DNA of 64,000 nucleotides from Candidatus Saccharibacteria bacterium RIFCSPHIGHO2_12_FULL_44_22 (lineage in GTDB: Bacteria > Patescibacteriota > Saccharimonadia > Saccharimonadales > Saccharimonadaceae), in contig MGCS01000004.1 in assembly GCA_001790515.1 (NCBI GenBank), forward strand, positions 1 to 64,000, in the 5' to 3' direction. The notes below the pieces were generated by a model. That model searched no databases. It had not been told where the DNA came from and saw only the letters and a list, made by a program, of their open reading frames with translations. Shown piece after piece: positions 7,720-16,584 of this stretch. Numbering within the stretch: the stretch's first letter is position 1; each line of letters begins with the position of its first letter. Made by a program: the position numbers and the translations under genes.

Positions 7720-9360
7720 ATGGCACGCTTACCACAACCAGGCGGAGATAATGGAAATTGGGGAGATATCCTCAATGACTACCTAAACCAATCTCACAAA
7801 GCAGACGGCACTATCAAAGACAATGCTGTCACTGCCGCAGCGCTCGCCCCAAATTCTGTTACGAATGCAAACGTCGCCGCGGATGCTGTAGCAAAGAGTC
7901 AACTTACGCCAGCACTACGATCAGAGTTGGACGAAAAGGTTAGTGTAGCTGTGGCGAATAGTTCTTATGCCCCCTACAATGCAGCTGTCGTATCGATTGC
8001 ACGCGGTGATTCCGATATTGCCGTTCGTGCCGCTCGGACAGACCTTGATAGCGGGTATTCAACATGCATCGGATGGATTGGTGACTCGACCGGAGACAGC
8101 TACGGTCAATGGGCAGGCACGGATGACCCAGGTGACCGTACTCCAATTCGACTTGGTAGGATGCTCGGGCAGGCGTATCCGAATTATGTTGTTCTCGCAC
8201 GTCGGTGGAATGCCAGTAATGAATCAGCGTGTACTGTCCTTCAGGGCAACGCCGCGAATCGCGAGTGTTCGCGTCACGATGGGCGCACTGTTCGCTACGT
8301 TCCCACTACATCGACCGATCCGTTTGCCGCTAGCAACGCGTTCGATCTACGTATCCTTGTTGCTCCTGACGACTGGACTAAAGCGACGGAGCAAACCTTG
8401 ATTGGTAGCATGAGTCGGGTCAATGGCGCAAGCCAAGCCACGAGTATGCGGTTTCTCTGGACTGTTGTTTTCACAGGTGGCATCTCTGTAATGCGTATCC
8501 GTTGGTCAGAAGATGGAACCACGCTCGGCCATTCTGCTTATTCGGCTTCGATCCCAGGTCTTGTTGCTTCTGAGTTAAAATGGCTTCGAGTTACCGTGAC
8601 CATCAGTCCTGGAACCGGTGCATCGGTGCGGTATTACACGAGCACAGACGGCGGTAGTTGGACGCAACTCGGGTCGACTATCAGCTTGACGGGTGCATCC
8701 TTCGCTGCCCTGCCATTTAACTCGGCTGACTTCTTCGAACTTGGTGGTACAGGCTGGGGGTCGGTGGCGACATCAATGATCGGTCGCGTTGCCGAGGTAC
8801 AAATCCGCGCGGGGGTTGACGGCCGCACGCTCACACCGTGCTTGCCACGATTATGGGAGCGCAATGCCAATACCGGGGTGACCTACACTGGATCACCGAC
8901 ACTTTACATTGCAAACGCATCGTGGTCTGGGTCGACTATTACGCAAATTATGGCTGCGCTGGATACGATGGTTCATGACTATAGTCAAGGGCCTATGTTT
9001 TTTAATCAGTCCCACAATCACGCTGGTGTGTCTGGTTCAACATGGACTACTCTGTACGAGTCATGGGTCAATGCCGTGATGGATCGTGTACCGGGTGCGT
9101 CGCCAATTGCGGTGCTGCAGAACCCGCATACATCGGCATGGGCAAACGAAGCCCAGTATGGTATTTCTCATCAGCTCCGCTTGCGCGAGCTAGCACGACT
9201 AGCAGCGCGGAAGCGATGGGGGCAGCTTGACCTGTACCAGGCATTCATCGCCGACTCGCGCGGCGTGAACGCACTACTACTCGCGGACGGACTACATCCT
9301 AATGCAGCTGGATATGATCTGGCAGCGTCCACTACAGCTCGAATGTTTGGTATAGAATAG
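7720..9360 (+). CDS. MARLPQPGGD-family protein with SGNH hydrolase and inserted LamG-like domain
   Basis: A 546-residue modular protein. Residues 1-22 are the shared module (MARLPQPGGD then NWGDILNDYL), followed by a repetitive stalk (VTNANVAADAV, LTPALRSELD) to about 75, as in phage tail fibres. An SGNH/GDSL hydrolase starts with IGDSTGDSYG near 113 and ends with a catalytic DGLHP near 526. Between them lies about 180 residues of beta-rich, LamG/concanavalin-like sequence (RYYTSTDGGSW), then the Asn block FFNQSHNHAG. Likely role: deacylation or esterase action on a surface glycan. There is no signal peptide or membrane helix, so export must use another route. Ribosome-binding site AAGGGG lies upstream. 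Confidence 0.8.
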   Translation: MARLPQPGGDNGNWGDILNDYLNQSHKADGTIKDNAVTAAALAPNSVTNANVAADAVAKSQLTPALRSELDEKVSVAVANSSYAPYNAAVVSIARGDSDIAVRAARTDLDSGYSTCIGWIGDSTGDSYGQWAGTDDPGDRTPIRLGRMLGQAYPNYVVLARRWNASNESACTVLQGNAANRECSRHDGRTVRYVPTTSTDPFAASNAFDLRILVAPDDWTKATEQTLIGSMSRVNGASQATSMRFLWTVVFTGGISVMRIRWSEDGTTLGHSAYSASIPGLVASELKWLRVTVTISPGTGASVRYYTSTDGGSWTQLGSTISLTGASFAALPFNSADFFELGGTGWGSVATSMIGRVAEVQIRAGVDGRTLTPCLPRLWERNANTGVTYTGSPTLYIANASWSGSTITQIMAALDTMVHDYSQGPMFFNQSHNHAGVSGSTWTTLYESWVNAVMDRVPGASPIAVLQNPHTSAWANEAQYGISHQLRLRELARLAARKRWGQLDLYQAFIADSRGVNALLLADGLHPNAAGYDLAASTTARMFGIE

Positions 9361-9489
9361 CAATTATTCGTCGCTATCATCAAACAATACTCCACACCGA
9401 CGTTGGTGTACGCCCAGGATGGTCGTTGTCCGTAGAATGAGTTACATAGACGCGCGGCGTGGACTTGCAAGTATAATCCTAGCGCGGTG

Positions 9490-10365
9490 TTACGTTTTGA
9501 CTTCGCTGCCGAGCTGTATATAAGGATCACGGTAACGTGTACCATGAACGGCGTGCCAAGTAGCACAAGCACCGCAAACATAGGCAATGGCCTGTCTGAT
9601 ATTTGCAATTTCCTCAGACGTAAGTTGCTCGTTCGCTGCTGAGTTGTAGCCGTCCACCAAACTATCTATGACTTTATCCACTGAATAATCAGAGCTAAAA
9701 CGAATAGATGTGTACGTACGAGCAATATCAACAATGCGAGCTGTCTCTTCTGCTGTCTCGAGGTCAAACACGGTTGTTATTTCATCATCCTCGGCAAACA
9801 CATTGCTGAGCCATAGGTCTCCGTGTGTAACTGCACGGGGTAGGTTTAGGTTAAAGATTGCTGAGCCGTAAGTAAATAAGCCTTCCAAAGCTGGCTTTAC
9901 TGAACCATTGTATGTGGCTATGTCAGCCTTCACGCTTTTGGGATTGAGCCACTGCATATCATTGTCTGGGATGGTTACCCCATCTAGGCAGTTATGTAAT
10001 TTTGCGAGTGTTGCTCCAAAACTTTTAATCAGTTTGGGCGAAACTGTTTTAGGGGAGCTACCGGGAATGTATCTACTTAAAAGAAATCTCTCATTCTCGT
10101 ATTGACCTACATAATACCCCGGGGTTATTTCAATATATTCAGGGGTAATAATACCCGCATTAAGTAGTCTCTGTTGCATAACTACTTCGTTGGCGATTAC
10201 GCTAGAATGCTGCGACTTGAGCACCTTCAGAAAATAACTCTGGTTGTCGGCGGCTGTAATATCAAAAACCTCGTTCGCAAAGGCTTCATCGTTTTTGGTT
10301 GCCTTCACTACATTAGTAGGTGAGTATTCATGAAATAGATTATTTATTCTATCAAGTTTAGCCAT
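9490..10365 (-). CDS. APH-family phosphotransferase
   Basis: A protein-kinase-like phosphotransferase of 291 residues. The N-lobe ends with a lysine in YFLKVLKS. The catalytic Brenner motif is THGDLWLSN and the metal-binding FDLETAEE replaces the usual DxD segment. Relatives include aminoglycoside phosphotransferases, homoserine kinase type II and choline/fructosamine kinases; the small-molecule substrate cannot be told. The ATG at 10365 begins MAKLDRI; a longer frame to 10422 adds a hydrophobic stretch with no start signal. It is flanked by the SGNH gene (convergent) and a tRNA, in a region rich in accessory genes. Confidence 0.75.
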   Translation of the reverse strand: MAKLDRINNLFHEYSPTNVVKATKNDEAFANEVFDITAADNQSYFLKVLKSQHSSVIANEVVMQQRLLNAGIITPEYIEITPGYYVGQYENERFLLSRYIPGSSPKTVSPKLIKSFGATLAKLHNCLDGVTIPDNDMQWLNPKSVKADIATYNGSVKPALEGLFTYGSAIFNLNLPRAVTHGDLWLSNVFAEDDEITTVFDLETAEETARIVDIARTYTSIRFSSDYSVDKVIDSLVDGYNSAANEQLTSEEIANIRQAIAYVCGACATWHAVHGTRYRDPYIQLGSEVKT

Positions 10366-10476
10366 TGCAATTATTATAGCCCAGAAAGCCGCTCTTACAA
10401 GATGCGGCTTGACCACTAGCAAAAGAAACGATTACATTTTTTGTTTGAAACGTGCAAGCAGTATTAAGTAACGATA

Positions 10477-10516
10477 CCATAGAAAAAAGCAGACCAAGAT
10501 CTGCTTTTTTCTATGG
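10477..10516 (-). terminator. Terminator of tRNA-Ile2
   Basis: Sixteen-bp perfect arms (10477-10492 and 10501-10516) with six-T and six-A runs inside the stem. The arm nearest the tRNA includes its 3' CCA, so mature tRNA end and terminator overlap. The same design is seen for elongator tRNA-Met (arms at 24163-24206). Confidence 0.85.
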
Positions 10517-10589
10517 TGGGGCTGGATGGAATCGAACCATCTACCAAGTGGTTATGAGCCGCCTGCTCTAACCGATGAGCTACAGCCCC
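10514..10589 (-). tRNA. tRNA-Ile2 (CAU anticodon, lysidine type)
   Basis: Cloverleaf with acceptor GGGGCTG/CAGCCCC, D stem GCTC/GAGC, T stem GATGG/CCATC and an encoded CCA. The anticodon loop is CTCATAA. The D-arm to variable-loop sequence (GAGCAGGCG..CTCATAA..CTTGGT) matches bacterial tRNA-Ile2 rather than Met, so the wobble C should be converted to lysidine by TilS, encoded at 41671. The anticodon stem has a C-A mismatch at 29-41. Confidence 0.8.
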
Positions 10590-10636
10590 ACGCGTCTAGC
10601 CCATTTTATCATAACTGAGTTATAATAAAGAAAACA

Positions 10637-11089
10637 ATGCAAAACAGACAATTCCATAAATTTATTTACAATGTGCAACATCGGTATATGACGATGAATA
10701 ATGTCGTGGTTGTTATTGCTGCGGCAATTGCCGTTAGTTGGGCGTGGGCATCGATCGGTGTTGTGCAGAAAAACTACGCGCTGCAGCGCCAAGTGGACGA
10801 CAAAAACAGAGAAAAGCAGTTGGTGCAATTGCAGACAGAGAATCTGGCATACGAACAACGCTATTACAAAAGTGACGAATATTTATCGCTAGAAGTCAGG
10901 TCACGTATGGGACTGGGTGATCCTGGCGAAAAGGTATTGGTGTTACCAAAAAACACGGCGGCTGCCAAAGCCGATCAATCGGCAGCGCAAGCTGTTACAC
11001 AGTCAACAACAGTAGCGGCAGAGCCTGCAGAAATACAGCAATGGGCGAATTTCTTGTTTGGTGGTAATGACGCGCAAATTCGTCAATAA
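10637..11089 (+). CDS. DivIC/FtsB-like septum formation initiator
   Basis: A 150-residue bitopic protein: short basic cytoplasmic N-terminus, one membrane helix near residues 22-40 (VVVVIAAAIAVSWAW), then a coiled coil to about 80 (LQRQVDDKNREKQLVQLQTE), then YLSLEVRSRMGLGDPGEKVLVLP, which matches the conserved segment after the coil in DivIC/FtsB. The C-terminus is Ala/Gln-rich and probably disordered. Such proteins bridge FtsL-type proteins in the division complex. It lies between two tRNA genes. Confidence 0.8.
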   Translation: MQNRQFHKFIYNVQHRYMTMNNVVVVIAAAIAVSWAWASIGVVQKNYALQRQVDDKNREKQLVQLQTENLAYEQRYYKSDEYLSLEVRSRMGLGDPGEKVLVLPKNTAAAKADQSAAQAVTQSTTVAAEPAEIQQWANFLFGGNDAQIRQ

Positions 11090-11140
11090 CCACACGACCC
11101 TTGTCATTTTTTCGATAATTTAGTATGATAGTTGATGTAT

Positions 11141-11218
<78 letters not shown>

Positions 11219-11223
11219 GAAAG

Positions 11224-11250
11224 AACGATTACCATCTGGTAGTCGTTTTT
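11224..11250 (+). terminator. Terminator of tRNA-fMet
   Basis: Ten-bp stem AACGATTACC/GGTAGTCGTT with one G-T pair and a 4-nt loop, followed by a T run. Confidence 0.85.
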
Positions 11251-11552
11251 TCTTTGCGTTCGTGAGGGTAGGATTTGGTTCTGCGTCTTTTTGCGAAGCA
11301 AAAATAGTAGCCCCCGGTCGGGGGAAAGTGAAAAAAAATGGATTCACACCTACTATAAGGTGTATCAAGTGTTAAATAGTAACTCTAAATAAGAGGAATA
11401 TATTACAGACAAAATATAATCAAGAGGATATACTTCAGTGTAGAGCACATAATTAGCTTAAATTCATTATTATATTTATATATTTTCGACATTCTTGGTA
11501 AATAAGTGGCTCATTACGAACGAACTATCAGCAATTGAATGGAGAGTAAGTG
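11251..11552. other. Intergenic stretch without a gene
   Basis: About 300 bp, increasingly AT-rich towards the histidine kinase. I see two short hairpins (CCCCCGGTCGGGGG at 11311-11324; ACACCT/AGGTGT at 11346-11363) but no ORF with start signals and no recognisable RNA family. It probably contains the kinase promoter, though no clear -35/-10 pair stands out. Confidence 0.5.
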
Positions 11553-12710
11553 ATGAATAAGACGGTTGACAAAGGCAGTCGCATAGCCAAGATCAAGGAA
11601 CTCCTTGGCTATTACAAAGAGATCACTGAAACGGTGAGGGAACCGTTCATAATACTTGATCAAGCTCTTGAAGTCGTTACAGCAAATGCTGCTTTTTACC
11701 GAAAGTTTAAGGTAAAGAAAAAAGACACCGTCGGTAGACGCATCTATGAACTCGGAAATAACCAATGGGATGCGCCTGAACTACGTGCACTGCTAGAAAA
11801 TATTCTTCCGAAACACAAAGTCCTCAATAACTACGCTGTAACGCATAATTTTCCTGATTTAGGGCATAAAACGATACTTTTAAATGCTCGGCAGGTAGAT
11901 AGCAAGCAGTTGATTCTCCTTGCTATGGAAGATGTAACAGCTCAGTTGAAATTAGAAAGTGATACGGCCGAAATGACCACAAACCTCGTCGAGCAGAGGG
12001 ACAAGCTACAACGCCTTAATGATGCGAAGGATGAGTTTATCTCTTTAGCATCTCATCAACTACGTACGCCTGCTACGGCCGTCAGACAGACCATAGGTAT
12101 GTTGACGCAGGGGTACGTTGGCAACCTGAGCAAGGAGCAGAGTAGGATACTCGACATAGCCTATGCAAGTAGTGTCCGTCAGCTAGAGATAATCGAAGAT
12201 CTGCTTCGAGTAGCGAAGGTCGACGCGGGCAAAGTATATCTAGAAACAGTTCCATGTGATGTCGTAAAGATTATTGATACAGTCATTAAGAGTCAAATTA
12301 TTTTACTTAATAACCGACACCAAAAAGTTCATTTCAATAAGAGTCAGAAAAAAGTGATAGCAGCTGTTGATCAAAAGCTATTTTCGATGGTTATAGAGAA
12401 TTTGTTAGATAATGCTAGTAAATATTCTCCAGATAAGGGCCAAATAACTATTCAGATTGAGCAAAACGACGAGCAAACGATCATTTCAGTGCAAGACACT
12501 GGTGTCGGTTTACGAAAAAGTGATTTATCTAAATTATTCAAAAAATTCAGTAGAGTCGATAACCCTTATTCCATATCTGTTGGCGGTACTGGATTGGGTC
12601 TTTATTGGGTCAAGAAGGTAGTGAACTTGCATCAAGGAAGCGTAGAAGTCACATCAAAACTTCATGTGGGTTCTACTTTTACTGTTAAAATACCTACTGA
12701 ACTTTCGTAA
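11553..12710 (+). CDS. PAS-domain sensor histidine kinase, soluble, orphan
   Basis: About 385 residues and no membrane helix. A PAS domain covers about 28-130 (EPFIILDQALEVVTANAAF). A short coiled linker leads to HisKA with the phospho-accepting His in LASHQLRTP (about H168). The HATPase domain has N box ENLLDNASKYS near 283, G1 VQDTGVGL near 314, F box FSRVDNPYS near 333 and G2 GGTGLGLYWVK near 345. ATG 11553 has GGAG 8 nt upstream; a GTG lies one codon earlier. No response regulator is adjacent, so the partner is elsewhere. The coding region is more AT-rich than its neighbours. Confidence 0.9.
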   Translation: MNKTVDKGSRIAKIKELLGYYKEITETVREPFIILDQALEVVTANAAFYRKFKVKKKDTVGRRIYELGNNQWDAPELRALLENILPKHKVLNNYAVTHNFPDLGHKTILLNARQVDSKQLILLAMEDVTAQLKLESDTAEMTTNLVEQRDKLQRLNDAKDEFISLASHQLRTPATAVRQTIGMLTQGYVGNLSKEQSRILDIAYASSVRQLEIIEDLLRVAKVDAGKVYLETVPCDVVKIIDTVIKSQIILLNNRHQKVHFNKSQKKVIAAVDQKLFSMVIENLLDNASKYSPDKGQITIQIEQNDEQTIISVQDTGVGLRKSDLSKLFKKFSRVDNPYSISVGGTGLGLYWVKKVVNLHQGSVEVTSKLHVGSTFTVKIPTELS

Positions 12711-12831
12711 CGTACATCGCGTAATCAAAAGATGTCCGCTAGGGAAGGTTCAGTGGTCTTCGTAGCTAGCCTTTACTATGATTTGCTCATAACCAGTATT
12801 CTATTCAATCTCCTCCTGCTAAACTATCTGT

Positions 12832-13977
12832 ATGACTGAAAGATATGGTAGAAATCGGATACAAGATGTAAATATCGAATTAGGGGATGATGCATCAAAG
12901 GCATTGTACGAAGCTTCAAAGCTTACTCATGCGAATAGGCCAGGGTTGGTTCGTGAAGCAAGCGAATCGTTTTCGGGGTTCCGTTCGATTCCATTATCGC
13001 AATTTGCAGACAAAGATTTTGAAAACTTGGAAATTAACTTAGGATTTGACGGTGTTGGCACGAAAGTAGAAGTGTCTGAAAGATTAAATGACCATTCAAC
13101 AGTGGCGCATGACTTGTTTGCAATGGTGTGTGATGATGCTGTGGTGCGTGGTGCTGAGCCACTTGCGATTGGAACGATTCTCGATGTTCGTCAACTGGAC
13201 GACACCGAACACACTCGAGAATCTTTGATGCAGCTTGCCTATGGCTACGTTGCTGCAGCAAGCCTTGCGAAAGTAGTGATAGTTAATGGCGAAATTGCAG
13301 AATTAGGCGATCGTATCGGGGGATACGGCGAATTTAACTACAACTGGGGTGCAGCAATCCTATGGATGGCGCATAAAGACCGTGCGTTAACAGGTCACCA
13401 AATTCAACCAAGTGATTCGCTGGTGGGGCTAGCGGAACATGGATTCCGATCGAACGGTATTACAGATGTTCGCAGGGCAATGCTAGAAGAACATGGCGAT
13501 GATTGGCACAATAAAGTCGTGAAAGGACTTGGTGATGCGTCGCTTGGACAGCAAGTCCAAAGTCCATCGATTATCTATTCCGGATTCATGTCTGATATAA
13601 CTGGCGGGTACGATATCACTAAAGAACCGATCGCAAAAGTGACAGGCGTCGCGCATATTACGGGTGGTGGTCAACCAAGTAAACTTGGACGAATGCTAGC
13701 GCCAAGTGGGTTGGGTGTAGAGATCGCTGATCCCGTTGCTGTGCCAGAAATAATGCTAGCGATGCAAGATATCAGAGGGTTTAGTGACAGAGCCGCCTAT
13801 GGCAAATGGCATATGGGACCTGGCATGGTCATCGCGACGCCACAGCCAGACAAAATACTCGAAGCAGCCGAAGCGCGTGGCGTTGATGCAAAAGAAATAG
13901 GCATAGTTACACAAAACTCTGGCATCAAGATCGCAAACCGTGGTGCGGCCGGTGATAGTAAGTGGTTGGAATTCTAG
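12832..13977 (+). CDS. purM: AIR synthase-like protein (PurM)
   Basis: A 381-residue protein matching phosphoribosylformylglycinamidine cyclo-ligase, the fifth step of purine synthesis. Seen: NLGFDGVGTKVEV near 70, DLFAMVCDDAVVRGAEPL near 92, GLAEHGFRSNGIT near 205 and AHITGGGQPSKLGRML near 275, the PurM-type glycine motif. No other purine gene is in the window, and Saccharibacteria usually lack the pathway, so a salvage or altered role is possible. A -10-like TAAACT (12820-12825) ends 6 nt before the ATG, compatible with a leaderless mRNA. Confidence 0.85.
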   Translation: MTERYGRNRIQDVNIELGDDASKALYEASKLTHANRPGLVREASESFSGFRSIPLSQFADKDFENLEINLGFDGVGTKVEVSERLNDHSTVAHDLFAMVCDDAVVRGAEPLAIGTILDVRQLDDTEHTRESLMQLAYGYVAAASLAKVVIVNGEIAELGDRIGGYGEFNYNWGAAILWMAHKDRALTGHQIQPSDSLVGLAEHGFRSNGITDVRRAMLEEHGDDWHNKVVKGLGDASLGQQVQSPSIIYSGFMSDITGGYDITKEPIAKVTGVAHITGGGQPSKLGRMLAPSGLGVEIADPVAVPEIMLAMQDIRGFSDRAAYGKWHMGPGMVIATPQPDKILEAAEARGVDAKEIGIVTQNSGIKIANRGAAGDSKWLEF

Positions 13978-13981
13978 CCGT

Positions 13982-14452
13982 TTATTTATCCTGGAGCAAA
14001 CGTTCTAGTTGCTTCCATGTTTCCGTGACTCCATCGATCATACCCATTTCGACTAGCTTTGTGACAGCGTCGGCGGACTCATAGGTACTAACAGAGGCGA
14101 TCGTAGTCTTTCCCTCACGCTCGTCGAATACCATCGTAATTGTTCCCGCAGGGAGCGATTCATCGATTACTCCGTTGGCGTCAGAAAAGTAATCACGATA
14201 CGTAATTTTATTGGGTGCATCGATCTCATCGTATATTGCCTTGCCCCAGGCTTGTTCACCCTCAGGACCAGTCATGCAATACAACCATGTTCCGCCAACC
14301 GAAAAATCTTGTTCGGACACGGTCACAGGATAGGTTGATGGTCCCCACCACTTTTCAATATGTGGGTTTTGAAACATCGCAAACACGACGTCTTTGGGTG
14401 CGTCGAATGTTTGTTTGAGTGTGATTGTCGCGTTATTAATTTCGTATTCCAT
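13982..14452 (-). CDS. SRPBCC/AHSA1-domain protein
   Basis: A 156-residue START-like fold protein of the activator-of-Hsp90-ATPase-1 homologue group. Signature elements are FDAPKDVVFAMFQNPHIEKWWGP near 15-37 and FSVGGTWLYCM near 50, with a closing long helix (TETWKQLERLLQDK). Bacterial members bind hydrophobic ligands or modulate partners; no specific function can be given. ATG 14452 follows AAGGAG at good spacing; an upstream in-frame ATG at 14503 lacks one. It converges with purM, with 4 bp between stop codons. Confidence 0.85.
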   Translation of the reverse strand: MEYEINNATITLKQTFDAPKDVVFAMFQNPHIEKWWGPSTYPVTVSEQDFSVGGTWLYCMTGPEGEQAWGKAIYDEIDAPNKITYRDYFSDANGVIDESLPAGTITMVFDEREGKTTIASVSTYESADAVTKLVEMGMIDGVTETWKQLERLLQDK

Positions 14453-14534
14453 AATAATCTCCTTATTATTTAGCGGATACGTATATATCCTTCTATTTAT
14501 CATAGAAGGGTCTGCATAGTATGTCGAATTATAA

Positions 14535-14575
14535 CTCGTCCTTTGCTGTCTAACAAATAAACATCAAAGGACGAG
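14535..14575 (-). terminator. Hairpin terminator
   Basis: Eleven-bp perfect arms (CTCGTCCTTTG at 14535-14545; complement at 14565-14575) downstream of the minus-strand gene ending at 14616. No long T run follows. Confidence 0.6.
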
Positions 14576-14615
14576 GACAGAAGGGGTGAGCCAGCTGAAC
14601 GCGTCTGCACTGGGA

Positions 14616-15017
14616 TTAGCGAATCCGGCCGCCGATGACCAGGTCGAAAGAACGAATGCTCTCTGTTCTACCACTTTGCGTGATCAGGATCGGGCTAGGA
14701 TCATCTTCTGTAGCGAAGACACTGTTGAGTTGTGTTTCCATGTCAATCTTGAAGCGTTGACTGGAATCGTAGTAGAGTAACTTCGCCTGTTGAAGATCGA
14801 AACCTGTTCCAAGGAGTGATGTGAGTCGCTGCGGATGTGTCTCAAGCCACTCCACAAAACCACTCGGAACTATCTCTACTATGCGTTCCAGCAGTGTATC
14901 GCAAGTCAAGCGAACAAACTCGACTGCAAGATCCTTGCGCTGCTCTTCGAACCGTGCGAGCCGAAGTTCGAAAGTCGTACGTTCGATCTTCAGCATAGCT
15001 TTGTCGATGGCTACCAT
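14616..15017 (-). CDS. GC-rich orphan gene, function unknown
   Basis: A 133-residue soluble, mostly helical protein (MVAIDKAMLKIERTTFEL then LARFEEQRKDL). ATG 15017 is chosen because AAGGAGG sits 8 nt upstream; a further in-frame ATG at 15038 lacks a site. Third codon positions are GC-rich (CTC, GAG, CTT, AAG), like the genes at 7141, 15235, 23193, 36347 and 37895 and unlike the housekeeping genes. It stands alone with a hairpin downstream. No family recognised. Confidence 0.65.
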   Translation of the reverse strand: MVAIDKAMLKIERTTFELRLARFEEQRKDLAVEFVRLTCDTLLERIVEIVPSGFVEWLETHPQRLTSLLGTGFDLQQAKLLYYDSSQRFKIDMETQLNSVFATEDDPSPILITQSGRTESIRSFDLVIGGRIR

Positions 15018-15193
15018 TGCGTCGCCTCCTTCTGTCAAATAACATCGCGCCTATCCCTCACCGGATAGAAATCAACGGTTGATGGATGTACGGATAGGTA
15101 TAGTTATACAGATATTCGAACGAGGCGCAAGTATAAGCAAAATAAAAACACCCATACATAGGGTGAGTTGAGTGGAATGAGGGAGAAGTCCTT

Positions 15194-15226
15194 TGTGGTG
15201 AGCCGCAAAACGCGCGGCTCACCACA
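15194..15226 (-). terminator. GC-rich hairpin after the gene at 15235-15522
   Basis: Thirteen-bp perfect arms (TGTGGTGAGCCGC and its complement at 15214-15226), 8 bp beyond the stop codon. There is no T run, so it may act as a 3' RNA-stabilising hairpin instead. Confidence 0.6.
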
Positions 15227-15234
15227 TGACAGGA

Positions 15235-15522
15235 TCACAGGTCAGATGGAAGCGAGCCGCCCGTGGCGCCGCGCTTTGCAGCATCGACGATCGCACAGCA
15301 GACGTTTTCGTCGAACCGATGGTACCCATTGATCTTGACGTTGACGAAACAACCCATTGCAAGTAGTTTGTCAACTTGCACCTGTACGGAATACTCCGTA
15401 TTTGCAATAGATCGATCTACATTGTCGCGCACCTCCTGCATTGATGCAGGAGTGAGAACTGTGAAGCTCTCGACGTTGGTGTCATCGCTTCTACTCACGA
15501 TAACGGTTACCTCATTGATCAT
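15235..15522 (-). CDS. GC-rich orphan gene, small protein
   Basis: A 95-residue protein (MINEVTVIVSRSDDTNVESF) with an alternating beta/alpha pattern, ending in KRGATGGSLPSDL. The Shine-Dalgarno GAGGGAG lies 6 nt before the ATG. Third-position GC richness and a strong hairpin right after the stop are shared with the gene at 14616 and others. The dispersed hydrophobic pattern suggests one small domain; I recognise no family. Confidence 0.6.
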   Translation of the reverse strand: MINEVTVIVSRSDDTNVESFTVLTPASMQEVRDNVDRSIANTEYSVQVQVDKLLAMGCFVNVKINGYHRFDENVCCAIVDAAKRGATGGSLPSDL

Positions 15523-15680
15523 GATTCTCCCTCATTGTAATGCGGCCGTAGCCACAGGTACAAACCAAACGGGTGTCTGGCTAACAATAAAATAATATCA
15601 TCTAATGTTATAAATGTCAATAATGCGCATCTGATGGAGAGTAGGGTATACTAGCAACAATAAGCAAAAGGAGTGTATTT

Positions 15681-16577
15681 GTGGGGCTAAAAATAACTGG
15701 TTTAGTTGCGTCAATTGTGACGAGTGTTGTTGTCGTGTTAGTGGGATCATCCGTGTCAGCCGCAGGTCCACTGTACGTTGCTCTCGGTGATTCCTATAGC
15801 GCGGGTGTTGGCGCAGATATCGATCCGACAAAGGCACAGCCAATTGCAAACAGTTTTGACCCAGCGTCTGGTACGTGTCAGCGAGCTTACAAATCATATC
15901 CAAATTTAATTGCTCCACAGTATAACGCACAACTACGCAATGTGACATGTAGCGGTGCGACCACTGCAGATATCGTTGGAGTCGGGCCAAATGCACGGAC
16001 GCCTCAGATCAATGCCGTCACAGCCGATGCACAGTTAGTAACAATTACGATTGGCGGAAATGATATCGGATTTGCCACACTTATGGGGTGTATCAAAAAC
16101 AAAGAATGCACAGCTAGCCAGCCAGAGGCGGTTGCGACCATGAATGCTTTAAACAACGATCTATGGCCACGTTTGATCAACGTCTTTACACAGATCAAAC
16201 AGCGCGCACCAAACGCACTGATTCTTGTCGGTGGCTACCCGCAGATTTATCCAAATACTGGGAAGTCAGCTGGTACCTGTGCATCGTACCTTAGTCAAAG
16301 CGAGATGGAAGGCTGGAATTATATCCAAACTACAATGAACCGCTATATCAAAGAAACAGCAATGACAGTTGGTGGTAATATCCGCTACGTTGACACCTAT
16401 GCGCCAAACACTGTATTTACGAAAAAAAGTATGACGGGTCAGACAAAAGACGCCTGTTCAACATGGAACCAGCGTGTAATGAACGGATACTCAACCGTTA
16501 GCCCAAGCGCAACGCTTCATCCGAACCTTCTCGGACAGCAAGCGTATGCGACACTATTTAAAAGCTACATTTATTAG
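15681..16577 (+). CDS. Secreted GDSL/SGNH hydrolase
   Basis: A 298-residue protein with GTG start after AAAGGAG. A Sec signal peptide spans about residues 1-28 (hydrophobic SIVTSVVVVLVGSS, then VSAAG). Block I is LGDSYSAG with Ser38, block III is TIGGNDIGF, and the C-terminal LHPNLLGQQ near 280 gives the catalytic His. Six cysteines suggest three disulfides, which fits the DipZ-like protein encoded at 31526. It resembles actinobacterial secreted lipases of the SGNH fold. Probable role: extracellular ester hydrolysis, possibly of host lipids. Confidence 0.88.
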   Translation: MGLKITGLVASIVTSVVVVLVGSSVSAAGPLYVALGDSYSAGVGADIDPTKAQPIANSFDPASGTCQRAYKSYPNLIAPQYNAQLRNVTCSGATTADIVGVGPNARTPQINAVTADAQLVTITIGGNDIGFATLMGCIKNKECTASQPEAVATMNALNNDLWPRLINVFTQIKQRAPNALILVGGYPQIYPNTGKSAGTCASYLSQSEMEGWNYIQTTMNRYIKETAMTVGGNIRYVDTYAPNTVFTKKSMTGQTKDACSTWNQRVMNGYSTVSPSATLHPNLLGQQAYATLFKSYIY

Positions 16578-16584
16578 TCAGAAA

